DNA of 64,000 nucleotides from Whalleya microplaca (GCA_022497155.1 MU385765.1:248001-312000); one strand, 5' to 3'; shown: positions 1-11,952, counted from the stretch's first letter. Numbers and translations: made by a program. Notes: generated by a model from the letters alone, not told the origin.

Positions 1-1442
1 AATTACTAGATAAGATATAAGAGAACATGAATGCTCTAAAGACATAACTTAAGTATATAATCTATATATAATATAGGCTTGACGACTACCATAAGCGTAT
101 AGGTAGTAGTTGAATATCTCTAGGGTACCCGGTAGCAATCATAGTATCTCAAAGTGTCGCTATATAGCAATTTCACTGCGGTGGTTATAGCCCTGAAAGT
201 AATAGAAATGACGATGGACATCGTTAAGATACCATTAGGACTTTGAGTGGACGATGACCCTTAGTACTCGGCGCTTGGGGCTGTCAACTATCACCCTACG
301 CGACAGACGTCGTCTACATACAATGTGACCAGATCTATCCTGAACGTGCGCCCGCAAAGAACTAGTAGTACATAATTTTGAGACGATCTATCCCATATAC
401 TTTCATCGTCATTTCAGATAGAAAGTACCCTGTGATCTGATCAGAGCCACGCAGGGGTGCGTCACCACCGCTTTGGAGGGCTCAATTAGGCCCAAAGTCC
501 TAAGCAAGGCCACGAGAAGGAAATCGGACGACTACAACATCAAATCCAGAGGTTCATGATGCTGACTCCGATCCTGAAGCCCGGCGGTGTAAGAGTTATG
601 ATCTAGAGGACGTGCACGTCTCACCTACGGACCATTATGCTTGCTGCGAGTGACTCTGACGCCTTACAGCTATTCATCTCATGCTATTCCCAGAGTACGA
701 GCGACGTCTTAACTCTTGCAGCGCCTCACTTTTACTTGTTGTCCCTAGAGTTGAATGACGTACACTTCGAATCTTTGTACGGACAGATACATACTAGCAA
801 AGAACTACACCCCCCCCCTCCCCCCCGAATTGTTGTTTTATCGTACAACGACCCATAGGAGCGGTCTATTGTGTTCCCGAGTGATAATGATCATATATTC
901 AAGTGAGCAAGTTAGTATTTTGCCAATATGATATATTCCAGATTATAGCCACTTGGTATAAGCTAATGTATATTCTGTCCGAATATTTCCAATTATTTTT
1001 TTCACATAATAAGCTAATGTGGGCTCGCTGTTCTAACATGTTTCATTGTGGCGCAGTATACGAGACGAATAATTACTCCCTTGATACCTGCCTCTAGATC
1101 TAGGATTTCCAGTATCCTGCCCCTACAGCAGAGCCCCCGATACATCGAGTAGGACCGCGTAGACCGCATGACACACAAGACCCGCGGCATCTCTTTTGAT
1201 TAAAAGGTATGCCCTTTTCGTAGTTTCCCGACATTAATGCTGTGAGCGCCGGATGGGTTGTAGCAAAGCGAGGAAGGATAGTAGATTCTGATAAATACAA
1301 ATGTCGTCCCATCATTTCTATACGTCGTATGTAGTGCAGAAGCAGCGCCCGGAATGGAAGCCGCTACAAGATATCATGTGTAATATGAGGCTGTCGCTCC
1401 CAAAGGATTATTAGGAAGGTTCGCTCACGTGGTCAACCCTCT
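1..1442. other. intergenic, no gene recognised
   Basis: Mixed-composition DNA with only short ORFs (up to about 73 codons) that show no family motif and no splice-consistent continuation. A C-rich tract (runs of 8 and 7 C) lies at about 811-827. The last few hundred bases are the 3' flank of the mannosyltransferase gene that ends at 1443 on the minus strand. I see no RNA gene. Confidence 0.6.
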
Positions 1443-3198
1443 TTAGGGGCTTGCCCATCCACCAGCGACGTCAACCCATTCAGCCAAGCACGAGCCCTCC
1501 TTGCCTTCAACATCCACAATGTCAGTATCGCAGCGGCAACGGCAGCCAACGCCATTCTCTTTTTCGGGATCCCACTGGTCCCAATACTCGTCTTCCTCGA
1601 TCCGCGCTCTCTCCTCGAGCGTCGTTTTCTCCAGGTAGGGTTCACGTGGGAGCTGGCGAGCGGGTGCGTTTGCTGGACAATGCTGAATCGTAGTGTGTCG
1701 GTAGCCAAAGTCGCGGAAGTAGTGAATGTCGCGAGGAGCTAAGAGGATACCGGCCGCAAGGGAGTGGATGGGTGCGTCACCCCACTAGAACGAAGTTAGT
1801 CAAGTGATATAAAAACACATACACCACCGATAACATACTCTTTCCATCCAGAAGCCACCGCTGCGGTCCATCATGTCAAAGAATTCCCTGTACTCCTTGC
1901 TGCGGAACCAGCTGAGCTTCGCAATTTCGAAGTTTGACCAGAAATGGCACATGTTGTAACTCTCGCCCTCCATAGCTTCGGGATCAATCTCGGGCAGATT
2001 CATGTGTCCAGGATCGCTCCGCAAGATTTCCTCAGGCAGTGGCGGCTGGTAGTTGGGGTCATCCTCTGGTCGGGCCGGGTTTTCGGGCTTCGGCTCAACA
2101 AACATTTCCCAAAGTCCCGTAGATGTGATGTTGTTTATACGCTTGTATGCTGCGGCATATCGGAAGATATTAGGGACGGTTTCTCGAAGTTCCTTGACGG
2201 CGATTGTGAAGCCGTATGTCTTGTTGTTCTCGATCATCGCGAGGAAAGGGTCACTGCAAGAGGTTAGAGACGAACAGAATGAAGACATGGCAAACCAGAC
2301 GTACTAAGTGATATCACAGAAGTACTTGATCTCGGGCTCCAGGCGCCAGTACCACTCGTATTTGGCCAGAAGGGGATGGTCGTAAAAGAATCTGCCTTGT
2401 GTCAGCGATGCTCTATCTCAAAACGCATACGCTTCATGCTTACCCGGAGTAAAATCTACACATGGCATGATAACTCTCCAGACCACCATACATGACGGCG
2501 GCGTCGCCCTGCTTAGCAATGCCCTCCTTTGCAACCTTAGGATCGATCCAGTCTGGGTATCCCCACATCTCAGATCCAACCTTGCCAAACTCGACAGGAG
2601 CAGAGGTGTAATTACGAATGACATCCTTGAAGGTCTGATTGAAGTCGCCATCGTTGAGGAAGACATAAGGGTAATGGTACCACCGGTTGAAATGTCGTTC
2701 GATGGACTTGACGGATTGGATGACGCCGTCTAGCTCTTTATTTCTGGCGAGCACGACGAAAGCGCCGTTAGCCTTCTCTTTCGACGTGTCGGGCTCGAGG
2801 CAACCATTGACAAATACTTTGTCATGTTCTTCACTGATTTTTCTGTACCAAAGCACACAAGGGTTAGTGAATCTGGAGGGCATATCCGGTTACTAGAGAC
2901 ACATAGACACATACCGAATGGCTGGAGGGGCTCCGGCGGGCATCAGTATCCTGCCTGGGGAGCTTGGATGCCTGACAAACAAGACCAGGATGAGGACAAC
3001 GACGATGCATGGGAACAGGACAACAACGCCTAAGGGGACAGATATGCTAGAATTGCCTTTTAACCTAAGGGGTCTTCTGAAGAAGGCAAGACGCGAAGCC
3101 AAGCGGCTGGAGCGTGGCCTCTTCTCGTCGGATGTGGGCAGCTGAGATAGGCTCGCGGCCGAAGGCACACGCTTGTAAGCGCGCCGGAGCAGATCCAT
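1443..3198 (-). CDS. GT15 family alpha-1,2-mannosyltransferase (KTR/KRE2-type), five exons
   Basis: Predicted type II Golgi membrane enzyme that adds mannose from GDP-mannose to N- and O-linked glycans of secretory and cell-wall proteins. Exons (minus): 3198-2915, 2842-2444, 2391-2305, 2253-1839, 1784-1443. All introns are GT..AG, 51-72 nt, and keep frame, giving 508 aa. A basic cytoplasmic tail is followed by a membrane anchor at about residues 53-75, then the GT15 domain: YPYVFLNDGDF (about 153-163), the WYWRLEPEIKYFCDI block (about 241-255, whose Glu matches the family's metal-binding Glu), MCHFWSNFEIAKLSW, and [22 protein letters not shown], which spans the exon 4/5 junction. The C-terminus has CRCRCDTD and ends in WVDVAGGWASP. 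A Pro/Glu-rich insert precedes the MCHFWSNFE block, as in KTR4-like members. The start at 3198 has a good context (ATCATGG); no upstream in-frame ATG is seen. Which KTR paralogue it is cannot be decided here. Confidence 0.95.
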
Positions 3199-6030
3199 GA
3201 TGGCGCTCAGCGGCGTCTGGCGCAACGATGCCCCTATTCCCAACAATGGCGCGCACAAAAGACTCCGTGTTCCGTCTATCTATCCGGGAATGGGGACTCG
3301 GAATTGAAGTGAGGTGATAGCCACAGGATAGGAGTAACGAGCGACGATGGGAAGAGTGTTCCCTGGAGAGTCGGTAGAAGTCGGTGGACGGTAGGGTTGG
3401 ATCGTTAGGAGGCGGAGAGGAAGAAGAGCAGATGGCGATGCATCGGCACACGCGTCAGATCTTGGCGTCCGTCAGCCAATATCAACGAGTCGAGTCGAAG
3501 ACTGTGTGTCCGACGACTCGAGAGGACCGACGACGGTGGCGACGATTCACAGAAAGAGCGACAGGTTGCCGGATGGGAGATGCGAAAAGGGGTATGCAAA
3601 ACTTTAGGTTGATTGATTTTACAGAGTAATAATAAGATGGGATGGAGGAATACGGATTACGGGAAGGGAGAAAAAAGCTTAGGTCATCCTAACAACGGAC
3701 TTCTGACAGGCGATGCCTACTGGTCCCAGCACCTGCCAGGCGAAATTGTTCCCGTTCCCTGTACTGTGTACGCGCTAGGGCCCAGTAGGGGGCAGATTTA
3801 GTGGGTAACTGCCCATGGTCCTGTGCTGTGCCTCAGCATCTGCACCTGCACCCTCTGACCCTTTACGCGGTATTCTGTCAGCTTCACCATATTATTAACT
3901 GCATCAGGTGACTGGGATATGTTATTTATGAATCGTTATGCATTGAATAAAGACTTTATGGTATTATGCATAACAGTATTCCTAAGCTTATTAATCCACC
4001 CACTTCCTATCAACTTACGAAACAATACCTAGGTACATAGGAACTATTAAATGGACTAGTAGACAGAGTGAATGCAACAAACATAGCAAAAAGGCAGATG
4101 GGGGCGAATGCTCCCCTAATCTGTGACATCTTATCAAGTACATTTCTAACCATGCAACACTGAACACTTCAAATGTTCTTATGAGGGGCAGACTCAGTAT
4201 GAGAAGTGTTACCTATACAGATAGTTGATTCAATTCTCGAATACTGTTTTGAGTGGTATCCATCGACATGAAAGCTATAGTTGTTACCTAGTCGAGATGT
4301 AGACTAAAGTGAGGAAGGAGTTACGAAGAGCAAAAATTACTCCTTCTCACTCACGGATCATACGCCTGCCTTTTAAAGAGATTGGAAGACAAGTGATCCC
4401 ATCTCAGGGTACGAGTATGGAGACTCAAGAGAAGATTATAATACGATCAAACTGAAACAGCGGGCCCGACCTTGAGGCACACAAAGGTCCTTCAGCGAGA
4501 GTGCATCGAAATCCTGAATGGGCGCCTAACCATCATAACGAATTCAGCAATTGTTGACATGTCTTCTCATAGCGTACATACTTGTCCGTGTTTAGAGAGC
4601 CGCTTCACGTTGATGAGACAGCTTAGTCTCATGAACGGATAGAAATATAGTCCCAGAATATCAGAAAAGTATTATAACTTTATACAAATTCTAAACAACA
4701 AATACAGGTATGCACGTCATTCCTATATTTCGCGAGACCATCCCAAACAGGCCCAAATCGTCACGAATTTCTGCGTTTTACCCGTATGAGAGTCAGCCCC
4801 CTTTCTCTGGCCACCGGCTATTTGTTAGCTTAGAATGCACTGGGCAAGCTGTCTAACCTAAATATCGAACGACCTCAATCCTACCTTATAGGCCAATGCA
4901 GTACTCTCTCAAGTATCACTGGTTGATATTTCAGTAATACGCAACAATGCGAGCATACTACAACCGTCCCGGGTAATCCAGTATGAGCAGACATGTCTGA
5001 ACTGGTCAACCGGTGCCTCGAGTCTTGGTAATATAACCTCCCATGGATCTTGATAAGACCACAGAGCAATTACTCGAGGTCCATCTCTACGTATGTATGA
5101 AAATATGCGACAGAAACAGAGAAAACCTCGAACACAGCTGAAGATACCCTCTCTAGCTGGAGGCACCCTGCTTTTAGAGACAGCTCGGTTTTGTTCGGTA
5201 TCCATCTACCCTCTGTAAATGATTCATCTATTTTGTATAGAAGCATTCGCTTAATCTCTTGGAGTGAGATGGATCAGAAACCGTGGTTCAGCAGTCATAG
5301 CGAGTCTACATATAGGGGGGCTTCGTCATCTAGTATATACCACGAGTCTCGTGGCATATATTGAATGGCCTCTATTACAAGCTCTGAAGTCTCCTACGTA
5401 CTTTATATAGAAACTAAGCTTCTCAACTCTTGACCGGGTCCTTGGTTACACTACTGAGACAACTGCCGGGGAAGGGCGAGTGTCCGCGGGAACCCCACAT
5501 GAAAATGAGACTTCGTCTTGTGGGATGCAATTTGAACCGCTTTCCGCCTAATTACATCAATAAATGATCTGCTTCCGTACTCCGAAACGGTATAGACATA
5601 TCTATCCAATGGCACTCCCTGTTACGCCATCGTATGTCTCCCATATGACACAAAGTCGTGAGGGAGACCGTGACGATAGCTGGCTAAAAGACATTGAGCT
5701 ATGTCATTCCACCCAATCAGGAGTGGGCTTCTCCTGGACGACCATGTTGAAACATCCTTCATGGTCAGTTCGTCGAAAGAGCCATGAGCCTCGGCCATGT
5801 GAATCTCCGCATGCTGAATGGATCTGTACAAGATATTGCGTTGCATCATGAGTGATAGATCCAAGTTCATGCCATGAGCTCGTTGCATATAATATACTGC
5901 CCCCTCTGCAGCTCACGTTGCTCTATCCCTTGGCAAGAAACTTTGCGGCGTGTCAAGTGAACGTGCAGACTATTCGATATTAAACTCCTATCTAATTTCA
6001 AACATCTATCCTGTCGTAATTAGTATCAAC
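3199..6030. other. 2.8-kb intergenic region between divergent genes
   Basis: This lies between the mannosyltransferase (minus) and the PQQ dehydrogenase (plus), so it should hold both promoters. ORFs here stay under 100 codons and show no recognisable family. The stretch near 3199-3600 is probably 5' UTR or promoter of the mannosyltransferase gene. A 27-bp near-perfect palindrome lies at 5334-5360. I see no RNA gene or transposon ends. Confidence 0.55.
5334..5360. repeat. 27-bp near-perfect palindrome
   Basis: Two 13-nt arms, TATATACCACGAG and CTCGTGGCATATA, flank one central T. The right arm's reverse complement differs from the left arm at one base only. It lies about 670 bp upstream of the PQQ dehydrogenase start. 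It could be a dimeric transcription factor site or chance; no function is claimed. Confidence 0.6.
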
Positions 6031-7513
6031 ATGCGCTGGTTACTTACAAGCTCGGCAGTAGCTGCCCTGATGGGCACTGGTGGGTGGCCTATTACCTGCC
6101 TAAGGAGAAGCGAGACTGATGCACTGTACCTTAGCTCTATCGCAGGACGCACCGGCGCCGACATTTCCGTTTCCCACCAGTTGCTCTGGCGTAGCCGCAG
6201 CGCGGTATCCGTATACGCTTGACGCTGATTGGGAAGCCACCAAGCTCGTCGGCAGTCTCCGCGGGCCACGAACCATCATCTTCGATCCACTGGGCAACAT
6301 GCTAGTGTTGCAGTCTGGCTCGGGTATATCGGCTCACACGTTCGGCGAAGATGGATGCGTAAACAGCACGAAGACTGTCTTCCAAAGCGCCGCTCTCAAC
6401 CACGGTCTGTCTCTGACCCCTGACGGCAAGACCCTGTATGCCAGCTCTCAAACGACGGTCTTCCAGTTTGCCTACGATGCAGCAGCGCAGACGGCAACTG
6501 GACAGAAGACCGTAGTAAGCGGCATCTCCCAGGGCATACACTCGACTCGGACTGTTGTCGTTTCGCCCAAGAACCCGAACCTCATCATCGTCGCCGTTGG
6601 CTCTAACCAAAACTGGGACACTGCGACGACTAGTCCGAGTAGCGGTCGTTCAATGGTGAAGGTGTTTGACATGAGTGCGGTACCTGCCAACGGATATAGC
6701 TACAACACCGCGGGCACTTTGCTCGCATACGGTCTACGTAACGAGGTCGCATTGGCATTTGACCCGAACGGCCACGTATGGGGAGCTGAAAACAGTGGAG
6801 ACGACTTCACGAGAACCGTCAATGGCCAGGCGACGGACATTCACATTGACAACCCTGCCGAGGAGCTGAACTACCGTGAGTTCCCCGATGAGGCAGAATA
6901 TGATCTACGGGCTTCGTGATATTGCTCTTTGGCAGCTATATATCGTGCTTACTGACCATGATACCGTCTAGTCGGAGACCCAGAAGCTCCTCTCGAGCCA
7001 AACTATTTCGGTTACCCGACCTGCTTCACCGTATGGGACCCATCCGTGATCAGGGACAACACGGCCTTGAAGACGGGCTCTCAGTTCGTCGTGGCGCCCA
7101 ACAGCACCTTCACGGACGCGAGCTGCGACGAAGTGTCGATCCCGCCGCGCCTCAGCTTCCCCGCGCACATCGCGCCCATCACCAACGTGTTCGACCCGGC
7201 GGGGGAGAACCTGTACATCACGTTCCACGGCAGCTGGGACCGCCAGCCCGCGCAGGGCTACTTCGTCGCCGAGGTGCCCTTCACGCAGCTCGAGGACGGC
7301 TCCTTCGACCCCGTCGCCGCCGCCGACAGCCAGACCGGCTACAAGAACATCATTGGCTCCCAGAACCCCGGGAGCTGCAACTCCCCCAGTCTGACTATGA
7401 GCACCTGCTGGCGTGTCGCTGGGCTCGCTTGGGACCAGGCGGGCGAGCGCTTGTTCGTCAGCAGCGACAACCAGGCCGAGGGCGAGATCTTCGTGTTGCG
7501 GAAAAAGGCCTAA
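6031..7513 (+). CDS. secreted PQQ-dependent sugar (sorbosone/pyranose) dehydrogenase, AA12-like
   Basis: Predicted extracellular quinoprotein of the glucose/sorbosone dehydrogenase six-bladed beta-propeller type, oxidising sugars with PQQ and passing electrons on. Exons 6031-6079, 6135-6875 and 6972-7513 with GT..AG introns of 55 and 96 nt give 443 aa. Residues 1-19 form a signal peptide (hydrophobic SSAVAALMGTALS). Family-like blocks: RGPRTIIFDPLGNMLVLQSG (about 59-78), LNHGLSLTPDGKTLYASS (about 104-121), YGLRNEVALAFDP (about 215-227), GAENSGDD (about 233-240), EELNYLGDP across the second junction, NYFGYPTCF (about 274-282), NLYITFHGSWDRQP (about 343-356) and AGLAWDQAGERLFVSSDN near the C-terminus. 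No cellulose-binding or cytochrome domain is attached, unlike the multidomain basidiomycete enzyme. Exon 3 is more GC-rich than exon 2. The electron acceptor and substrate cannot be read from sequence. Confidence 0.93.
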
Positions 7514-9176
7514 GCTGAAAACGTTTAAACTAGACTTGGCTGATAGAACGTGAGATATGAAGACAAAGGGGGAGATCAAAGTACCGGAGTTGACGGTCAA
7601 TTTGGGTGCGCTTCTAAACAGTTTCCCTCGTTTGTATATACGCGGCCTAGCTAGCTTCTGAAGTCGAATATTATGTGCGGAGTAGATTCAGTGTATATGC
7701 ATATTGGCTACTTGCTAAAGGTGCGTGTGAGCTTATGTTGTCATATTGGTAGACACGGAGGACCGAGGTGAGGTCATCCGCATTTTGGCTTCCTCCATCT
7801 TGAACACCCCTTCAAAGGCCCGTGAAAGTAGCCAGAGGCAAGATACCTCGAATCTTGCAAAAACTTGCCCGACATTAACATCTTGGTAAATGCGACTTTA
7901 GTGGTACGAACAGATGAAGATTCTAATCGGGTTAGATTCGAGCACTCAAGCCTCTCGTGCATGGGACAGGCAACTGATGTTTACATACACCCTTTTCCTA
8001 CACGTAAAATATGAGCGTTCGAAGTTCGGAATGACCAATAAAATTACTACAACAAACCGAAAGAAAAAAGCGAATAAAAGGGGTAAGATAGGTTAATAAA
8101 AAGAAATAAAGGGGGTCAAAAACATACAACACCAGGGATTCGCTGGTCGTCACCGACCCAACTACTAATCCGGCGGTATCTAGCTTATCTAGGGCAGAGC
8201 GGACGGGATGCCGAGTTTTCTAGATCCTATGGTCGTATGTGATAGAGCTCTGTTAAGTTGTCGTACATATAGACTTGTCTTTGACCGCTGGTGGCCCCCT
8301 TTAGATGCTACGTTCATCATGTATACATCAACCCCCTGAGATTTGGACTCATATATACAACACACGTTTTCTCAAGAAAATGATGCCACTTAAGATTCTA
8401 TAATTACTTTAGAGGGATATTCTATACGGGCTATAACAAAACTGGCGAGAGCAATGACGAGGTCACAGTGCACCATACCTAAGCGACTATGTTAGGGACC
8501 TGTGGTATCATGCAGGGATCTTTGCCATTGAACTACATAGAATGAAGGGAGAGGAGTAACTCGAGGCCTATAAATAAATATGGGAACTATGTAGCATATA
8601 GTCGAGCTACTCGTCTTCAAGGAGCTATGGGATTGTGGCGAGAATAGCCCCTTATTACGATCAAAAGTTAAAAAGGGGAGACCCTGTTCCTATGCATTTC
8701 AACAAGAACATCCTCTTACCGTACATATCGCAAAAATGTAAGGCATTGGCAAAACTGATGATGCTAAAAGAAACATCTTAAAGTCACTATAATTATTGAG
8801 TCGTTCGTTATAATTTCATCTTGAGTTCTTCGAGAACACAATAACGGTACCTACTCGCATGTAGGTAGGACCATTCATATGTAAGTTCCCCTGCCCGGCT
8901 GAAAGTCTCCACTGGCCGGCCCCACACAACACCCGATTCAAGGTTCCCAGGCGTGTCCGGCGCGCCGTTACCAGCCATCCCACTTCAAACATAACCTCTC
9001 TTTTACCGCATTCGACGGGCACACCAAGGTACTCTACTCTACAAATAACTGCCTGATCAACCTGCCTACCTTCCTGTCTGCCTGTCCACCCACCCAACCT
9101 ACCCCCAATCACCCTCCTAGCCTCCTCTGCAGGGGCGATCCGAACCACCCCCAACCCGACCAGACACTCCGCAACC
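7514..9176. other. intergenic, nothing recognised
   Basis: Between the PQQ dehydrogenase stop and the DUF4604-like start. It is somewhat AT-leaning (for example 8040-8110 and 8640-8820) with only short non-conserved ORFs. The pyrimidine-rich stretch at about 9050-9170 looks like promoter and 5' UTR of the next gene. Confidence 0.55.
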
Positions 9177-9746
9177 ATGTCCCGCGAGCCCAAGATCACC
9201 TCCAAGAACCTCTCCTACGACACCTCGCTCCCGCCCTTCCTCGCCGCGCTGCGCGGCCACGAGAAGGCGGCGCGGGACTCGGACGTGCCCGACACGATCC
9301 TCGCCTCGCGGCGGCGCGCAGGCCGCGTGCGCTCCGCGAGCGAGGAAGCTGAGGATGCGCCCCTCGTCGTTGACGAGGCCGGGAACGTGGTTTCGCTGGC
9401 GGGGGCGGAACTCCCCGACGACGACGACGGGGGCGAGGAGAAGGGGGCGAAGACGGCTGGGATAGAGAAGAAGAAGAAAAGGGAGGGGGAGAAGGAGAAG
9501 GTGGCCGGCATCGGCGCGGGCAAGAAGCGCAAGGTTGGCCGTGTGGTGGGCGGGGAGGAGGACGATGATGAGGGTGATAGTAGGGAGCGAGGAGGCGGGG
9601 GAGAGAGATCGGCTAGGAATGCCGTCGGTGCGAAGAAGGACACGAGTACACGCGTGAAAAGCTCTGCTACTGCCGCGAGCGCGAAGCCGACGAAGAAGAA
9701 GGCTAAGAAGATCAAACTCAGCTTTGGGGACGAGGAGGGAGATTGA
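9177..9746 (+). CDS. DUF4604-like small charged protein
   Basis: Single-exon ORF of 189 aa. The N-terminal block KITSKNLSYDTSLPPFLAAL with the following H-E-K-A (residues 6-30), a central AEDAPLVVDEAGNVVSL (about 58-74), and the Lys-rich C-terminus ending KKAKKIKLSFGDEEGD match my memory of the fungal DUF4604 family. Between these lie alternating acidic and Lys/Arg/Gly-rich low-complexity segments, predicted disordered; KKRKV-like clusters could serve as nuclear localisation signals. No catalytic motif is visible and the function of the family is unknown to me. The ATG is preceded by CAACC, a good fungal start context, after a pyrimidine-rich leader. The GC-rich third positions support real coding. 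Confidence 0.85.
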   Translation: MSREPKITSKNLSYDTSLPPFLAALRGHEKAARDSDVPDTILASRRRAGRVRSASEEAEDAPLVVDEAGNVVSLAGAELPDDDDGGEEKGAKTAGIEKKKKREGEKEKVAGIGAGKKRKVGRVVGGEEDDDEGDSRERGGGGERSARNAVGAKKDTSTRVKSSATAASAKPTKKKAKKIKLSFGDEEGD

Positions 9747-9770
9747 AGATTGGTCTAGCCTCGAAATGTG

Positions 9771-10030
9771 TTACACATTTTGGTTGTAAGCAATTACCGT
9801 CGTAGCCGCACCCTCAGTTGAGCCGACGAGGCCGACGAGGAGCTCCGCGCCCTTGAGCTTGTCGCCAATGGCTTCTAATGAGCGAGCAGCGGGTACTGGC
9901 CCTAGCTCTCGTTTGGCGGATTGGGTTGACTAGTACAGCTTACAAGCTGACGGGTCAGCCAAGTGTTGAGAACAAAGCGGCGCGTTGACGATAAGCTCGG
10001 CGCCGGGAAACATCTGGTCAGAGGAGCTTA
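9771..10030 (-). pseudogene. unidentified coding remnant or terminal exon
   Basis: Minus-strand reading from about 10030 to a TAA at 9771-9773 shows strong G/C third-position bias and protein-like sequence: MFPGAELIVNAPL, then SAKRELGPVPAARSLEAIGD, then KGAELLVGLVGSTEGAATTV. One in-frame TAG (about 9932-9934) separates the two halves. I could not place an intron that removes it cleanly, since the nearby GTAAG to TAG interval is only about 14 nt. No upstream exon was recognised. It ends 25 bp from the stop of the convergent DUF4604-like gene. I do not recognise the family. It may be the 3' end of a decayed gene or a real gene whose splicing I have not resolved. Confidence 0.35.
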
Positions 10031-10830
10031 CTGGCGAGAGGAAGTTATGTTCGGATGAGACAGATGTAGGTAGGTCTTTAGTATAGGCAACACTACGTAT
10101 AGCACAGAAGCTGAGTACAATGGCCTGCTTACGGGCCAAATCACAAGTAATAGCCCATGGAAGGAGGAAAGGTATAAGGGAGGAAAAATATTATTATGGA
10201 ATTGTAGTCTCGAAATAGGATCGAACCTATGACCCCTAACAATAAACATGTTAACAAGGTCATAAGGTAAGCCCTTACTCTTCAGGCTTCAGGGTCTTTC
10301 TACTACTTTCGCTAAGCGCTCACCTAGTTTGAGTCATCTTGGTGTGATAGGGGTTTATCCAAATGGTTGGGGAATACCTTGTTACTTTTAACCTAGTATT
10401 TCGGACCCCTTCGCCCTATTCACTGTAGATGCTGGAGCTCTCTGTTTGCCCATGTCGTAGGTATATGTCCTATATAGAAGAGTATTGCATATGCCTGAAG
10501 CCAACCCAATTCACAGCCGGCCCGTCACCTAAGCATTGTAACTATTGCCTACACGATTTTGAACAACTTGTGGTGATATGTACAGCACTGATCTTATTTA
10601 ACTCTCGTGCTCGCTGTCAGTGCATTTATCTAACTCTGTATCGAATAGACTCGTATGAAGTAACCGCTATTCATGCTAATACCCTGATACTGGAATAATT
10701 ATCTAATGTCCAAAAACCTCATGATTCTCCTACCAAGACGCCTGAAAAATGCAGCACGACCCCTTCATACCCCAATGTAGACCCACTCTTCCTTCCCCCT
10801 GCTCTGCGAAGACTCCGTGATACTGACCTT
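10031..10830. other. intergenic, nothing firm
   Basis: Short ORFs only. A minus-strand segment with a tRNA T-arm-like GGTTCGATCC (at about 10217-10226) does not fold into a full tRNA. The last tens of bases are the 3' flank of CHS7. Confidence 0.5.
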
Positions 10831-11952
10831 TTAGTAGCGAGATAAGCGGTTCCCGGACGGAAAATAAGAGTGGTCGTAAGCACTGGAATGATTATACGGG
10901 TCGTCGGTGTACACGGTGGCACGGCGCTCGTCTTCGGGAAGGAGTTCCTTGACTTCCCAGTTGTTGACCCGAGTACCGACAGAAAATTCGAGGTCTTCTT
11001 TCGTGATTGAATCCCAATACTGTAACGCAGAGTTAGACACAACTATAGGACTATGCTACGCGCACGGGTCTTACCTTGTAAACCATCATAACAGCGAGTA
11101 AGTTGCAGGTCGTTGCGAAGAATAACCCATCCAGATAGTGGCTCGTTTTTTGGCAGATGGTAGAGCTAAGTGCATAGAGAATCACTTGGCCAACAACGAA
11201 GAAGAAAACGCCGAAGGTGATGTCTCCCAACGGCCATCGATCCTCCAGAGTGCGGGCCACCAGCAAGATCTGCATCACGATATAGATGAGGATCTGTATG
11301 GCGTTCAGGAGGTACAGCACCACGAACAATCCTATGGTGTTGGTCGGGCCCATGCCGGCCCACGACTTGAAGGTGGCCAGCGACACGAGGAACGAGATGA
11401 CAAAGGCGGCGAACGAGCAGAGGCGAAGCATCCACACCGACAAAGGCGTACCGTCTTCGTATAGTTGGAAACCCACGAACCCGTTGATCAGCAAGCAGGT
11501 GACTACGGCGGACGCGAGGCCGGATTGAACGGCAACGAAGTAGGGGTACGGGTTCGAACCGGGGGGAACAACCCCAGCGTCGATGATGAGGGAGAAGAAG
11601 GACAGCAGCATATAAAAGTAGAAGAAGGCGAGGATCTCCTTTCGACCTGATGAAATTGTAGTTTGTCAGTAAGCGGGCGAGCGCTCACGAAGAACACACG
11701 AAGCAACTCACCGACGGCTGTGAATTTTCCCCGGATGTGTAGAATCATGACTATAGTCATGCCTAAAGCAATGATGTGCATGAAACTCGATGCGCCTTGG
11801 AATATAATGGTGTTGGCGAGCTCGATGTTCCGGGCAAAGCAGTCGGTCTCGACGCCAACACCACTAGACACTGACGTGATGGGACCGACGGCTGGACACA
11901 ACGGCAACGGGGCCGTGTGGCAGAGGTCGGTGAAGTCCCCGAAGCCGCCCAT
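10831..11952 (-). CDS. CHS7: chitin synthase export chaperone CHS7
   Basis: Polytopic ER membrane protein that, in yeast and filamentous fungi, is needed for folding and ER exit of class IV-type chitin synthase (Chs3). Exons (minus) 11952-11712, 11646-11075 and 11019-10831, with GT..AG introns of 65 and 55 nt, give 333 aa. The start MGGFGDFTDLCHTAPLPLC is typical of Chs7, with conserved N-terminal cysteines. It is followed by about seven hydrophobic spans, for example FMHIIALGMTIVMILHI, LAFFYFYMLLSFFSLIIDAG, SAVVTCLLINGFVGFQLY, LCSFAAFVISFLVSLATF, FVVLYLLNAIQILIYIVMQI and FGVFFFVVGQVILYALSS. The C-terminus is soluble and acidic (YWDSITKEDLEFSV, then a Tyr/Ser-rich tail ending LSRY). Length fits the family. 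The 600 bp upstream is unusually rich in simple repeats. Confidence 0.95.

Noticed and set aside
637..858. 73-codon ORF at the window start
   Set aside because: No family motif, no splice-consistent partner, and it crosses a C-run that encodes poly-Pro. Likely chance.
4881..5205. Overlapping minus-strand ORFs of 62 and 98 codons
   Set aside because: No recognisable domain or codon bias, and no start context. Not enough to call a gene.
5564..5916. Overlapping ORFs on both strands (70-95 codons)
   Set aside because: Both strands open over the same DNA with no motif and no codon bias; treated as chance.
6968..7600. 210-codon minus-strand ORF over the PQQ dehydrogenase
   Set aside because: Antisense of a GC-rich exon with clear family motifs on the plus strand; shadow.
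9215..9715. 166-codon ORF opposite the DUF4604-like gene
   Set aside because: Mirror of a low-complexity Lys/Glu/Asp gene in the antisense frame (Ser/Pro/Phe-rich); shadow.
10190..10330. tRNA gene on the minus strand, suggested by GGTTCGATCC
   Set aside because: The T-stem has mismatches, the acceptor strand has no pairing 5' partner, and no sound anticodon arm could be drawn. Called noise or a very old fragment.
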